From NCBI GenBank assembly GCA_015068325.1, contig SVKQ01000012.1, positions 62,001 to 126,000 of the forward strand: 64,000 bases of DNA, in the 5' to 3' direction. This stretch comes from Oscillospiraceae bacterium (GTDB taxonomy: Bacteria > Bacillota > Clostridia > Oscillospirales > Oscillospiraceae). The translations under genes were made by a program, and so were the position numbers. A model generated the notes under the pieces. That model ran no database searches. It was not told where the DNA came from and saw only the letters and a list, made by a program, of their open reading frames with translations. This document shows positions 53,452 through 62,528 of this stretch, piece after piece (the stretch's first letter is position 1; every line of letters begins with the position of its first letter).

Positions 53452-54930
53452 ATGGCAAATCTGTCTGGTTTTGTAAAACGGCTCCGCGACATCATGCGCA
53501 ACGACGCCGGTATCAACGGCGATGCCCAGCGCATCGAGCAGATCGCGTGGATGCTGTTTTTGAAAGTGTACGACGCCAAGGAACAGGACTGGGAGTGGGA
53601 CGATGAAAGCTATGTTTCCATCATTCCGGAGGAATGCCGCTGGGCCAATTGGGCACATGATGACAAATCCGGCAAGGCAATGACCGGCGAGCGGTTGCTG
53701 GACTTCGTGAACAATACACTGTTCCCCACACTGAAAAAGCTGCCTGTGGATGCCTCTACGCCTATCAAAAAAGCCATTGTGCAGACCACCTTTGCCGATG
53801 CCAATAACTACATGAAGGACGGCGTTCTGCTCCGTCAGGTGATCAACGTCATCGATGATCTTGATCTCAGCGATTATGAGGAAAGCCACGCCTTTGCGGA
53901 GATTTACGAATCTATACTGAAAGAACTGCAGAGTGCGGGCAGCGCCGGTGAATTCTATACCCCCCGTGCCGTCACCGAGTTCATGGCCCGCATGATCGAA
54001 CCGCAAATCGGGGAGCATATGGCGGATTTCGCCTGCGGCACCGGCGGCTTCCTCACGTCCTGGCTTTCGGAGCTGAAGAAGAAAGTCCACACAACGGATG
54101 ATGAGGCAGCCTACAGCCATTCCATCTACGGCATTGAGAAAAAGCAGTTCCCGTATATGCTCTGCATCACGAACATGCTGCTCCATGATCTGGACGTGCC
54201 CCGGGTGTTCCATGACAACTCCCTCCTGCGGGACGTGCTGGACTACACCGCGGACGATCAGTTTGACGTGATCCTGATGAATCCCCCTTACGGCGGCAGT
54301 GAGAAGGCCGAGGTCAAGAACCACTTCCCGGCGGACCTGGCCAGCAGCGAGACCGCTGACCTCTTCATGTCCGTCATCATGTACCGGCTGAAAGAGAATG
54401 GCCGTGCGGCGGTGATCCTGCCCGATGGCTTCCTCTTTGGCACCGACAACGCCAAGATCAACATCAAGAAAAAGCTCCTGTCGGAGTTTAACCTCCATAC
54501 TATTGTCCGTATGCCCGGCAGCGTCTTCTCTCCCTATACTTCCATCACCACGAACATCCTGTTCTTTGACCGCACCGGCCCTACCAAGGAGACCTGGTTC
54601 TATCGACTGGACATGCCGGAGGGATACAAGCATTTCTCCAAGACCAAGCCCATGAAGCCGGAGCACTTCGACCCGGTGGTGGCCTGGTGGAACGACCGGC
54701 AGCCCCTGAACGTGGACGGCTTTGACAAGGCCCGGTGCTATACCGTGGAAGAACTCTCGGTTGACCTGGGCTACAATCTGGATCAGTGCGGCTTCCCCCA
54801 TGAGGAAGAAGAGATCCTCGCCCCCATGGATCTGATCCGGCGCTATCAGGAGGAGCGGGCTTCCCTGAACGCGGAGATCGACAGGGTACTGGCCGAGATC
54901 ACCGCCAAGCTGGGAGGGGCAGAACTATGA
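53452..54930 (+). CDS. hsdM: Type I DNA methyltransferase, HsdM subunit
   Basis: N6-adenine methyltransferase, 492 residues. SAM-binding motif I is DFACGTGGFL (from residue 192) and the catalytic motif IV is NPPYGG (277-282). The N-terminal helical domain (LSGFVKRLRDIMRND) is typical. It methylates the target chosen by HsdS and protects host DNA. The stop overlaps the hsdS start (ATGA). Confidence 0.96.
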   Translation: MANLSGFVKRLRDIMRNDAGINGDAQRIEQIAWMLFLKVYDAKEQDWEWDDESYVSIIPEECRWANWAHDDKSGKAMTGERLLDFVNNTLFPTLKKLPVDASTPIKKAIVQTTFADANNYMKDGVLLRQVINVIDDLDLSDYEESHAFAEIYESILKELQSAGSAGEFYTPRAVTEFMARMIEPQIGEHMADFACGTGGFLTSWLSELKKKVHTTDDEAAYSHSIYGIEKKQFPYMLCITNMLLHDLDVPRVFHDNSLLRDVLDYTADDQFDVILMNPPYGGSEKAEVKNHFPADLASSETADLFMSVIMYRLKENGRAAVILPDGFLFGTDNAKINIKKKLLSEFNLHTIVRMPGSVFSPYTSITTNILFFDRTGPTKETWFYRLDMPEGYKHFSKTKPMKPEHFDPVVAWWNDRQPLNVDGFDKARCYTVEELSVDLGYNLDQCGFPHEEEEILAPMDLIRRYQEERASLNAEIDRVLAEITAKLGGAEL

Positions 54931-56324
54931 CGCCCCAGGAACTGAAAAACAGCATCCTGCAGCTTGCCATTCAGGGGAAGTTGGTCGAGCAGCGCCGGTC
55001 AGAGGGTACGGCGGAGGAACTGTATAAACAAATTCAAGCCGAAAAGCAGGCGCTCATCAAGGCCGGGAAGATCAAAAAAGAAAAGCCCCTGCCGGAGATC
55101 ACGGAGGATGAGATTCCTTTTGAGATTCCGGAGAGCTGGATGTGGGTGCGGCTTTCAGATTTGTGTTCCATTGTAACAGGAAAACGTGACGCTAATTATG
55201 GGGCTCCTGATGGCGAGTACTTCTTTTTCACGTGTGCAAAAGAACCCATCAAATGCTCCTCATTTTCCTTTTCTGGAGAATCAATTCTTTTAGCTGGCAA
55301 TGGAGATATCGGCAATATATCCTACTATTGGGGACAGTTCGAGGCTTACCAGCGGACATATGTGCTCCAACCGTATATAGAGAATTCCTATTTGACCTAT
55401 TTGTTCTACCATTTGCAATGTAATTGGGTGCAGTATAACAGGGGGATGGTGTTTGGAACAGCAATACCATATATAAGGCTAGGTAATGTCCAGAACTATC
55501 CTATTGCTCTCCCGCCGCTGGCCGAGCAGAAGCGCATCGTGGCAAAGATTGAGGAGCTGCTGCCGCTGATCGAGCGCTACGAAAAGGCGTGGAGCCGTCT
55601 GGAGGATTTCAACAAGCGCTTCCCCGGGGATATGCAGAAGTCCATCCTGCAGATGGCCATCCAGGGCAAGCTGGTGGAGCAACGTCCCGAGGAAGGCACC
55701 GGCGAGGAACTCTACCGCCAGATCCAGGCCGAGAAGCAGGCCCTCATCAAAGCCGGGAAGATCAAAAAAGAAAAGCCCCTGCCGGAGATCACAGAGGATG
55801 AAGTACCGTTTGAGATTCCGGAAAGCTGGAAGTGGTGTTATGTTGGGGATTTGTTTCAGCATAACACAGGCAAAGCCCTGAACAGCTCTGACAAAAGCGG
55901 AACACCGATGACATATATCACGACCTCCAATCTTTACTGGAATCGTTTTGAACTTGAAAAGCTAAAAGAAATGCCTTTTACAGAATCAGAAGTAGAGAAA
56001 TGCACAGTCCAAAAAGGTGATCTTTTGGTTTGTGAGGGCGGTGATTATGGACGATCCGCTATATGGCCGTATGAATGCCCGATGCGGATTCAGAATCATA
56101 TTCACCGGCTTAAGGCGTATGGGGCAATCTCGGTTCGATTTTTTTACTATTGCTTCTATCTTTATAAGAATGCCGGAATGATAGCGGGTAAAGGAATTGC
56201 TATTCAAGGGTTATCGTCTAATGCCCTCCATTCTCTTAAAATGCCCCTCCCGCCGCTTGCCGAGCAGAAGCGCATCGTCGCCCGGCTGGAAGAACTTCTG
56301 CCCCTGTGCGAGAGATTGAAATAA
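54927..56324 (+). CDS. hsdS: Type I specificity subunit HsdS
   Basis: A 465-residue DNA-recognition subunit with two target-recognition domains (about 70-190 and 300-425) separated by conserved helices. Each half starts with the same block (SILQLAIQGKLVEQR ... KPLPEITEDE) and ends with LPPLAEQKRIVA. The two blocks are near-identical at DNA level, so halves can recombine and change specificity. The recognition domains themselves are more AT-rich than the rest, a sign of exchange. The stop overlaps the next start. Confidence 0.94.
   Translation: MTPQELKNSILQLAIQGKLVEQRRSEGTAEELYKQIQAEKQALIKAGKIKKEKPLPEITEDEIPFEIPESWMWVRLSDLCSIVTGKRDANYGAPDGEYFFFTCAKEPIKCSSFSFSGESILLAGNGDIGNISYYWGQFEAYQRTYVLQPYIENSYLTYLFYHLQCNWVQYNRGMVFGTAIPYIRLGNVQNYPIALPPLAEQKRIVAKIEELLPLIERYEKAWSRLEDFNKRFPGDMQKSILQMAIQGKLVEQRPEEGTGEELYRQIQAEKQALIKAGKIKKEKPLPEITEDEVPFEIPESWKWCYVGDLFQHNTGKALNSSDKSGTPMTYITTSNLYWNRFELEKLKEMPFTESEVEKCTVQKGDLLVCEGGDYGRSAIWPYECPMRIQNHIHRLKAYGAISVRFFYYCFYLYKNAGMIAGKGIAIQGLSSNALHSLKMPLPPLAEQKRIVARLEELLPLCERLK
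55062..55111 (+). repeat. Direct repeat within hsdS, copy 1
   Basis: 50 bp repeated at 55752-55801 with a single mismatch, 690 nt (230 codons) apart and in frame. It encodes AGKIKKEKPLPEITEDE in both halves. Confidence 0.95.
55752..55801 (+). repeat. Direct repeat within hsdS, copy 2
   Basis: Second copy of the 50-bp repeat; the first 41 bp are identical. Recombination between copies would delete or swap one target-recognition domain in frame. Confidence 0.95.
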
Positions 56325-56656
56325 TGTATAGAATTATTTATTTGGCAGGTTTTTTGATTCGCCAGTTTGCGTTACCAAATCCGTTTACTCCATTCGGGAA
56401 TAACGCAGAATTGATAAACCTAATAGTCGGCGGTGTGTTCGTTCCTCTTTCCTATTTTATGGTTGGTTTGATTTACGAAAGAGGGAGCGCACCTGCTTGG
56501 GGATCAATCCTTTTTACGATCGTATATGCGATTAACACCGGCGTAACCTATCTTGTTTGTTTGGTTTATCCGACCATATGGTTGATGGTTTTAATTGCTG
56601 TTGCCTATTTTGCATTGTATTTATTTGTTGCTTGCAAGATAAGGGAGGCACAATAA
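56324..56656 (+). CDS. Small membrane protein, unknown
   Basis: A 110-residue protein with three to four hydrophobic segments. The start ATG overlaps the hsdS stop (TAATG). Its codons are much more AT-rich than hsdS. No family is recognised. It and the next gene lie between the end of hsdS and a decayed copy of that end, so they appear to be inserted cargo. Confidence 0.65.
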   Translation: MYRIIYLAGFLIRQFALPNPFTPFGNNAELINLIVGGVFVPLSYFMVGLIYERGSAPAWGSILFTIVYAINTGVTYLVCLVYPTIWLMVLIAVAYFALYLFVACKIREAQ

Positions 56657-57490
56657 ATGAAAAAGTGGGAACTTGCAAGATACTTAATTGATGCTAAAAA
56701 ATGTGTAGACAGTATTCTGTATATTTCCAACCACGCTGATCAGTTGCGGTATTATGATTTGCGTGAATTGATAGATGGCAAGAGAAATACATTCTACATA
56801 AATTGCTGTGCGGTTATTGATAAAACGATTGTATCGAAAAAAATAAATAAGCATACTTTGTGCGAAGAAGATCCAATAGTTGATCTTCTTTACTTGGAGC
56901 GTGACAAAAATAGCGCTCATAAGGATGATGCCTATATCCCGCAGTCTTTTGATAAAATCGAAGCAATTGCTTTTCAAATGAAAGAGCAGATTATCCATAT
57001 TCGAGAACTTTGTAAAGACCATCTCCCAAAAGAAATAACACTCGATTTTGTACCGCACGATAAGGCGCTGTTTCGAGCTGTCCACAAATTGCTTGCAGAT
57101 GATGAAGAAAAAATACTTAATGAGAAACATCCTTTAAGGAAAACAATGGTTCCCCAAGGCGAAAACACTAAATCTTTCACTATACTACACGATCTCCTTG
57201 ATTTGAGAACGGTTCCAGAAGAAGCTCGTAAAGATTACTGTGTTGTTTTCAATAATGGAATTAACTTGTATGAGGGTATTCAAGAACGGCAGGATGGTGC
57301 AATAAAGGCCAATCTTCTTCATGGTAAAAATATGTGGTGCTCAGTGAGTAAGGAAAACTTGGAAGAATATCAGGAACTTGAGAGGTTAGGTGTTTTTGAC
57401 GATTTCAGTATTCCACAACCGCTGCCCAAAGACCCAATATTAGCTAACATCATTATGAAGAAACTCAATAAGCAAAAGAGCGTTAAATAA
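56657..57490 (+). CDS. Unknown AT-rich cargo protein
   Basis: A 277-residue soluble protein, Lys-rich and without signal peptide or membrane segment. The N-terminal half is helical and contains ERDKNSAHKDDAY (near residue 82), which resembles the RxxxxH/HEPN-like RNase arrangement, but I cannot confirm that. The C-terminal half (GINLYEGIQERQDGAIKANLLHGKNMWCSVSKENLEEYQELERLG) is not recognised. Its ATG directly follows the stop of the small membrane protein, so the two are coupled. Its place in a defence region suggests, but does not show, a defence role. Confidence 0.65.
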   Translation: MKKWELARYLIDAKKCVDSILYISNHADQLRYYDLRELIDGKRNTFYINCCAVIDKTIVSKKINKHTLCEEDPIVDLLYLERDKNSAHKDDAYIPQSFDKIEAIAFQMKEQIIHIRELCKDHLPKEITLDFVPHDKALFRAVHKLLADDEEKILNEKHPLRKTMVPQGENTKSFTILHDLLDLRTVPEEARKDYCVVFNNGINLYEGIQERQDGAIKANLLHGKNMWCSVSKENLEEYQELERLGVFDDFSIPQPLPKDPILANIIMKKLNKQKSVK

Positions 57491-57537
57491 CTGTATTATT
57501 GTATTGGTGAGATGAAGGGGAAACATTGAATTGTATT

Positions 57538-57605
57538 CTTGCCGGGCAAAAAACACATCGTCGCCCGGCTAGAAGAACTTCTCTCCCTGTGCGAGAGATT
57601 GAAAT
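57538..57605 (+). pseudogene. Decayed copy of the hsdS 3' end
   Basis: About 68 nt match the last bases of hsdS (56257-56323) with seven or so substitutions and one inserted base, which breaks the frame. Both end in CTGTGCGAGAGATTGAAAT. It marks a former hsdS end, or a duplication made when the two preceding genes entered. Confidence 0.9.
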
Positions 57606-57617
57606 GAGGTAAATAAT

Positions 57618-57854
57618 ATGATTGATTATCTTAATCTAAAGAACAGCTATGTTGCAGCAATTCAAATGGGATTGGCATTAAATGCGAGCATTGAGGAAGC
57701 AAAACGAGGGAACGACCTTCTTCACAAGTTTTGTGAAAAATGCATTGAGAGCAGCAACTACAGTGAGATTGACAAGCAAAACATGAAACACGAACTGGAA
57801 CGCATTAAAGAAACGCTTTCCCAGGAGATAGACCGCTATTATCATAATGCGTAA
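57618..57854 (+). CDS. Small hypothetical protein
   Basis: A 78-residue, mostly helical and charged protein (start MIDYLNLKNSYVAAIQMG). GAGGT lies before ATG 57618. It directly follows the hsdS remnant and precedes the DUF4238-like gene by about 45 nt. No family is recognised. Confidence 0.5.
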   Translation: MIDYLNLKNSYVAAIQMGLALNASIEEAKRGNDLLHKFCEKCIESSNYSEIDKQNMKHELERIKETLSQEIDRYYHNA

Positions 57855-57898
57855 CAATAAAGCCATATTTGTTTGTGGTTAAACAAGGAGTTTTTCAA

Positions 57899-58675
57899 GT
57901 GGCAGAAGATGGAATCAATTCACACATTCAAATGCCCAAAAGCGTGCTAAAACGATTTGAGAATCTGCACCATAAGTTCTTCTATTACGACGTTAAGAAT
58001 AATCGAATTGGGAACAACGGGCATGCTGGAAGTATCAACACTTCACGTGGGTTCTTTTCAAAAGAGATTGAGATCTTTCTAAACGCGAATGTTGAAAAAC
58101 CACTTAGTAATCTGTTTTCTATCATTGATGAGATTAGCATTGATCCCCCGAAAGGACATATCGATTCAAAATTCGACTATGTGGCAAAAAGATTTGTTTA
58201 TGCCCTTTTGTCAAGGAACCCGGACAAGGTTGATAGCATTTGTGACTATCCTTCTATTGCAGACGCGCTATCTCCTCAACAATTCCGCGATATAGGGGCG
58301 GTTCTGGGATTAGCGGCGGAAATCAAGAAAAACCAACTTGATTCCTATGGCACAACGATTGCTGTAAATTCAACAATAATGCCATTTGTTCTGCCTACAT
58401 GCGGTGCATATTATATGAAGATTCGAGACATTGAACACGTTGTCTTGCCAGTGTCTCCCAAAAAAGCAATCGTGTTTGTAGAAGAAAAGGGGAAAGATGA
58501 AATAATTTGCGATGGAATTGTCCATCCATACTCTATTACTGACATTCTGGACGTTCATCAGTTAAACATAGGGGCTGTTTTTGCTCAATGTAGATACGGA
58601 AACGGATATGTTGTTTCACCACAAAGAGAAGCGCTGGAATACGCACGTAGCGTAGTAATGCAAAAAACTGTCTAA
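57899..58675 (+). CDS. DUF4238-like protein
   Basis: A 258-residue soluble protein. The start HIQMPKSVLKRFEN and the later AIVFVEEKGK and LDVHQLNIGAVFAQCRYG pattern resemble DUF4238, a family often found in mobile or defence regions, with unknown activity. The GTG at 57899 is chosen because AAGGAG lies 8 nt upstream; the in-frame TTG ten codons earlier has no ribosome site. It precedes the SEFIR gene by 26 nt on the same strand, so the two may form a unit. Confidence 0.65.
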   Translation: MAEDGINSHIQMPKSVLKRFENLHHKFFYYDVKNNRIGNNGHAGSINTSRGFFSKEIEIFLNANVEKPLSNLFSIIDEISIDPPKGHIDSKFDYVAKRFVYALLSRNPDKVDSICDYPSIADALSPQQFRDIGAVLGLAAEIKKNQLDSYGTTIAVNSTIMPFVLPTCGAYYMKIRDIEHVVLPVSPKKAIVFVEEKGKDEIICDGIVHPYSITDILDVHQLNIGAVFAQCRYGNGYVVSPQREALEYARSVVMQKTV

Positions 58676-58701
58676 AGAAAAAGGTAATCTTGAGGTGGCA
58701 T

Positions 58702-60156
58702 ATGACAAAGAGAAAAATTGAACATCCGAAAGTCTTCATTTCGTATGCATGGGCGGATGAGGCCTATGAAAAGCTGGTTCTTGGATTTGCCAGCCAACTT
58801 ATGAGTGACGGAATAGATGTCATTTTTGACAAATGGGACCTAACTGAAGGTAATGATACCTATGCCTTCATGGAAAGGTGCGCATCAGATCCATCTGTCA
58901 CGAACGTACTGATGCTTCTGGATCCTGTATATGCGACAAAAGCTGATCAGCACTCTGGTGGTGTGGGAACCGAGACACAAATTATTTCTGCAAAAGTTTA
59001 TAATGAAGTAACCCAAGATAAGTTTATCCCCGTAGTTATGAAACGTGATCCTGAGGGGAATGTATGCAAACCAACCTATCTCCAAGGCCGGCTTCACTTT
59101 GATCTTTCAACTCCTGAGAAATATGACACAGAGTATCCAAGGCTAGTGAAGACACTCTACGGCGAAGAAATCTACGCAAAACCGGAATTGGGCCCAAAAC
59201 CTTCCTGGGTAGAGAAACCAATTGTTGTTATTCCGAAGGCATTGATCTCCTATGATGCACTGAAAGGAACACAGCCACAAAAAGAGAAAAGCAGGGCATT
59301 TGCCATTGCGCTTAATAAGATCTCAGATAAGCTGAAGACCTTTGCGGACAGAATGGAAGGTGATATCCTCGAACCGAATGACTATATTGCTTTGTATGAT
59401 GAAACTGAATCTATCAGATCCGATTTTCTTCAGTTAGTAAGCTATGCTCTATATGTCGAGGAAAGCCATCGATGCCTCGCTGATTTTTTCGAGGAGAATG
59501 AAAACTATCTGCCGCAGCACGGTAACAGCCATTGTTCTGATATCGTAAAGATCCGGATCCATGAATTGTTTATTTATTCGATAGCGTTTTTTCTCAAAAA
59601 CAAGGATTATTCAGCTGCCGGCTATTTGCTCGGGAGGACGTATTATAACACCAATAATCGTTTGACCGACTATGGCGCTGATTCCTATGCAATGTTTTAC
59701 AGCGGTGCAGAACATCAGGGTTTAGACCAATCAATTGATGCGAGGGATGACAAAAGGTATCTTTCAGGTACGGGGAAATATTGGATTGAAACACTGGATC
59801 CTGCTTTTTGCTCAAAAGAACAGTTTGTTTTTGCAGATTTGATTTGCTTTAACTATTCCGTATATGGGAGTGACTATAGGAATCTGTTCCTTTGGTTTCC
59901 AATTACGTATGTCTACAGTAATCGCTATAACAGTGAAATAGAACGATTCAGCAAAAAATTGACCTCGCATGAATTTGCTCAGGAAGTATTGCCTCTTTTT
60001 GGAACAGAAACTGTTGCAGATTTTTATAAAAAAGTGAAGGAAATAGAAGATGGTTCCCAGGAGAAATACAGGGAAATGAGATACCGAGGGTGTTTTGAAA
60101 GCGCACCCCTACTGGGCAATTATATCAAAGCAAAAGACATTGGTAGTTTTCGGTAG
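58702..60156 (+). CDS. SEFIR (TIR-like) domain protein
   Basis: A 484-residue protein. Residues 9 to about 140 are a SEFIR domain (KVFISYAWADEAYEKLVLGFASQL, GIDVIFDKWDLTEGNDTYAFME, NVLMLLDPVYATKAD), the TIR relative used in bacterial anti-phage systems for signalling or NAD cleavage. The rest is a unique region with no transmembrane segment. GAGGTG precedes ATG 58702. Together with the preceding DUF4238-like gene it sits in a restriction-modification island, which supports a defence role. The effector activity is unknown. Confidence 0.85.
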   Translation: MTKRKIEHPKVFISYAWADEAYEKLVLGFASQLMSDGIDVIFDKWDLTEGNDTYAFMERCASDPSVTNVLMLLDPVYATKADQHSGGVGTETQIISAKVYNEVTQDKFIPVVMKRDPEGNVCKPTYLQGRLHFDLSTPEKYDTEYPRLVKTLYGEEIYAKPELGPKPSWVEKPIVVIPKALISYDALKGTQPQKEKSRAFAIALNKISDKLKTFADRMEGDILEPNDYIALYDETESIRSDFLQLVSYALYVEESHRCLADFFEENENYLPQHGNSHCSDIVKIRIHELFIYSIAFFLKNKDYSAAGYLLGRTYYNTNNRLTDYGADSYAMFYSGAEHQGLDQSIDARDDKRYLSGTGKYWIETLDPAFCSKEQFVFADLICFNYSVYGSDYRNLFLWFPITYVYSNRYNSEIERFSKKLTSHEFAQEVLPLFGTETVADFYKKVKEIEDGSQEKYREMRYRGCFESAPLLGNYIKAKDIGSFR

Positions 60157-60245
60157 AATGCTTTTGGGTTAATTTTCTCTTTTTCCTCTGGACTTCTGTC
60201 CTTCTTTGTGGTAGTTGTTTGTACTACGCGAAAGGAGGAAGAAAA

Positions 60246-60500
60246 ATGGCAAAAATCACACTGGAGGAACTGTACCGCGGCGAGGGCGGCGGTGCAAAGT
60301 ATGGCGCTGGCGGGATCATGGGCGCAGTGATGCAAGAGCTCTTCTCCCATGGGGTTCCAACGGAGTATGATGATCGGACCTACATCGAGCTTCTGATTGT
60401 CAAGCACACGCTGATTGCAGCGGAACAAATGAAAACCGAGGGCGACTTTGTGTCGGGGATGACCGGCACGGAGTCGCCCTCTTGCTATGAGGAGGTGTGA
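60246..60500 (+). CDS. Small element protein, unknown
   Basis: An 84-residue protein with start MAKITLEELYRGEGGG, preceded by an excellent AAAGGAGG. Composition returns to higher GC than the defence genes. Proteins with similar starts occur in clostridial integrative elements. The stop is followed immediately by the next gene. Confidence 0.6.
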   Translation: MAKITLEELYRGEGGGAKYGAGGIMGAVMQELFSHGVPTEYDDRTYIELLIVKHTLIAAEQMKTEGDFVSGMTGTESPSCYEEV

Positions 60501-60501
60501 G

Positions 60502-60786
60502 ATGAGGATTCTGGAAGAACTGTGGTACGGAAATGTGACGCCCGGCGAGCGAGAGGTGGAGAAGGGCGGCCGTATGTGGAACCTGGGAAGGCTGATTCTA
60601 CAGAATGAAGAAGAGTTGGAGCCGCTGCTCTCGGAAAAGGCAAAGGAAGTGCTGGAAAAGCTGAGGGACAACCAGACGGAAATGAACGGTATCAATGAAT
60701 GCGAGATATTTGTCTGCGGATTCCGGCTCGGTGCCAGGATCATGCTGGAGGTGCTGGACGGCAGCGACAGGTGGGGAGAAGACTGA
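60502..60786 (+). CDS. DUF6809-like element protein
   Basis: A 94-residue acidic, helical protein (start MRILEELWYGNVTPGERE), resembling DUF6809 proteins common on clostridial conjugative elements. GAGGAGGTG lies directly before ATG 60502. It follows the preceding small gene by 1 nt and forms a pair with it. Confidence 0.65.
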   Translation: MRILEELWYGNVTPGEREVEKGGRMWNLGRLILQNEEELEPLLSEKAKEVLEKLRDNQTEMNGINECEIFVCGFRLGARIMLEVLDGSDRWGED

Positions 60787-60940
60787 GGCCCCCCACAACT
60801 CGGCCGGGGAGGGACGACGATTTCCGAGAGGAGGTCGCCGCCTCTTTTGCCTGCAAGCGATTTTTCTCTATAAAATAATTGAAAAGCAGGGGTGAATTCT
60901 GTATACTCATGCCAACAGGATAGAAGTTGTGAGGGCAGAA

Positions 60941-61384
60941 ATGAACATTTTTCAGGTGAAAGAGAATAAAAAAGAATATCTTTCGCTTCTCCTGCTGGCA
61001 GATGAACAGGAGGACATGATCGACCGGTACCTGGAGAGGGGCGTCATGTTCGTATTGGACGATGATGGTGTCAAGGGAGAATGTGTCATCACCGACGAGG
61101 GGGACGGCGTCCTGGAGATCAAAAACATTGCCGTCGCGCCGGGTCACCAGAGGAAAGGGTATGGCAAGGCCCTGATCGAGTATATCGCCGACAGATACCG
61201 GGAGAGGTATTCGATTTTGCAGGTCGGCACAGGCGACAGCCCTCTGACCATCCCGTTCTATGAGGAATGCGGCTTTGCACGCCATCATATCGTGAAGAAC
61301 TTCTTTACAGACAACTACGACCATCCGATCTATGAGTGCGGCGTGCAGCTTGTGGATATGGTATATCTGCGCAAAGCGCTATGA
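60941..61384 (+). CDS. GNAT-family N-acetyltransferase
   Basis: A 147-residue acetyltransferase. The acetyl-CoA loop reads VAPGHQRKGYGKALI (about residues 63-77), followed by the typical VGTGDSPLTIPFYEECGF. Substrate unknown; relatives act on small molecules or proteins. ATG 60941 follows a moderate GAGGG site. It is the first of three GNAT genes or remnants in 2 kb. Confidence 0.88.
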   Translation: MNIFQVKENKKEYLSLLLLADEQEDMIDRYLERGVMFVLDDDGVKGECVITDEGDGVLEIKNIAVAPGHQRKGYGKALIEYIADRYRERYSILQVGTGDSPLTIPFYEECGFARHHIVKNFFTDNYDHPIYECGVQLVDMVYLRKAL

Positions 61385-61434
61385 ATGCTGAAACACGATG
61401 AGGAAGCCAGGAAGCATAAGGAGAAAAACCATAC

Positions 61435-61893
61435 ATGATTCGTGTGATAAATGATGCGCAGGAAAAACAGAGGATTTCCCGCTTCATTCTTGAAAGCCTT
61501 TCGGAATGGTTCGGTATCCCGGAAGCGAGAGAACAGTACATCCGTGAGAGTGGCGATGAGATCGTGCTTGCATCCGTGGAAGACGATCAGCCCAACGGAT
61601 TTCTTTGCCTAAAAGAAACCGGAAAGGACACCGTTGAGCTGGCTGTGATGGGCGTTCTGAAGGAATGCCACCGCAAAGGAATTGGTCGGGAGCTGTTTGA
61701 GCACGCAAAGCAAATTGCTGTGGAGAAGGGCTACTCCTTCTTACAGGTGAAAACCGTTCAAATGGGACGGTATGAGGAATATGACAATACAAACCGGTTC
61801 TATTTGAGCCTTGGGTTCAAGGAGTTTGAAGTGCTCCCCACGCTGTGGGATGAATGGAATCCCTGCCAGATCTATGTGATGGCTCTGCGTTGA
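61435..61893 (+). CDS. GNAT-family N-acetyltransferase
   Basis: A 152-residue acetyltransferase. The acetyl-CoA loop is VLKECHRKGIGRELFEHA, and NTNRFYLSLGFKEFEVLPTLWDEWNPCQIYVM is a common GNAT ending. An AAGGAG site precedes ATG 61435. Substrate unknown. Confidence 0.9.
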   Translation: MIRVINDAQEKQRISRFILESLSEWFGIPEAREQYIRESGDEIVLASVEDDQPNGFLCLKETGKDTVELAVMGVLKECHRKGIGRELFEHAKQIAVEKGYSFLQVKTVQMGRYEEYDNTNRFYLSLGFKEFEVLPTLWDEWNPCQIYVMALR

Positions 61894-61924
61894 CTCGGAA
61901 TTGTGGGAGGCTAAGGATGCAAAG

Positions 61925-62467
61925 ATGTTTGACTACGAAAGATATTTCAATCAATACCGCGATGATAATAAACTAGACTTGATGTTATCCTTCAATATGC
62001 CGGCGGGATATGAAACCGCTAACGGAACTTTTGATGTTGAGTCAAAAACGGTATTCATAAATGCAGATTATTTGAAAGAAGCGCCTGATTATGAAAAAGC
62101 TTTTTACCTTTTTCATGAATTGAGACATTCTTCACAGTATCTTTGCCCCGATCTATTTAGCAGTGTGATCAATCGCAGTATTCAATACGTTGTTATGTAT
62201 GATGGCACTTGTTATAAGATCATTAACGGAAAGTACTACGAGTGTAAATTAGAAGGTGGCGTAGATTTTTTTACAAATATCTACCTTGGACAGCCGTATG
62301 AAGTTGACGCCAATAAATACGCTTATGAACAGGTAAAAAAGATCTGTGGGGATTCGGATGACCTGCGTAAACCGTATGAATTCTGGATACCCAGTCAGCC
62401 TGTGCCAGATGACGCTTATGATTTGGTATATGCTTTGATTGACGAAAAAATACAGATGAAAGATTAA
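61925..62467 (+). CDS. Putative zinc-metallopeptidase-like protein (HELRH)
   Basis: A 180-residue soluble protein. YLFHELRHSSQY contains a His-Glu-x-x-His metal motif (near residue 60) of the type seen in ImmA/IrrE-like and other small peptidases in mobile elements. A third metal ligand could be Glu or Asp in GGVDFFTNIYLGQPYEVDANKYA. ATG 61925 is preceded by AAGGA; the open frame extends eight codons to a TTG without support. Activity is unproven. Confidence 0.65.
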   Translation: MFDYERYFNQYRDDNKLDLMLSFNMPAGYETANGTFDVESKTVFINADYLKEAPDYEKAFYLFHELRHSSQYLCPDLFSSVINRSIQYVVMYDGTCYKIINGKYYECKLEGGVDFFTNIYLGQPYEVDANKYAYEQVKKICGDSDDLRKPYEFWIPSQPVPDDAYDLVYALIDEKIQMKD

Positions 62468-62528
62468 GCGACAAATCCTGGTTTTGTAGGTGTTTCTAAC
62501 AACCCGGGATTTACTGAGGAGAAACAAT

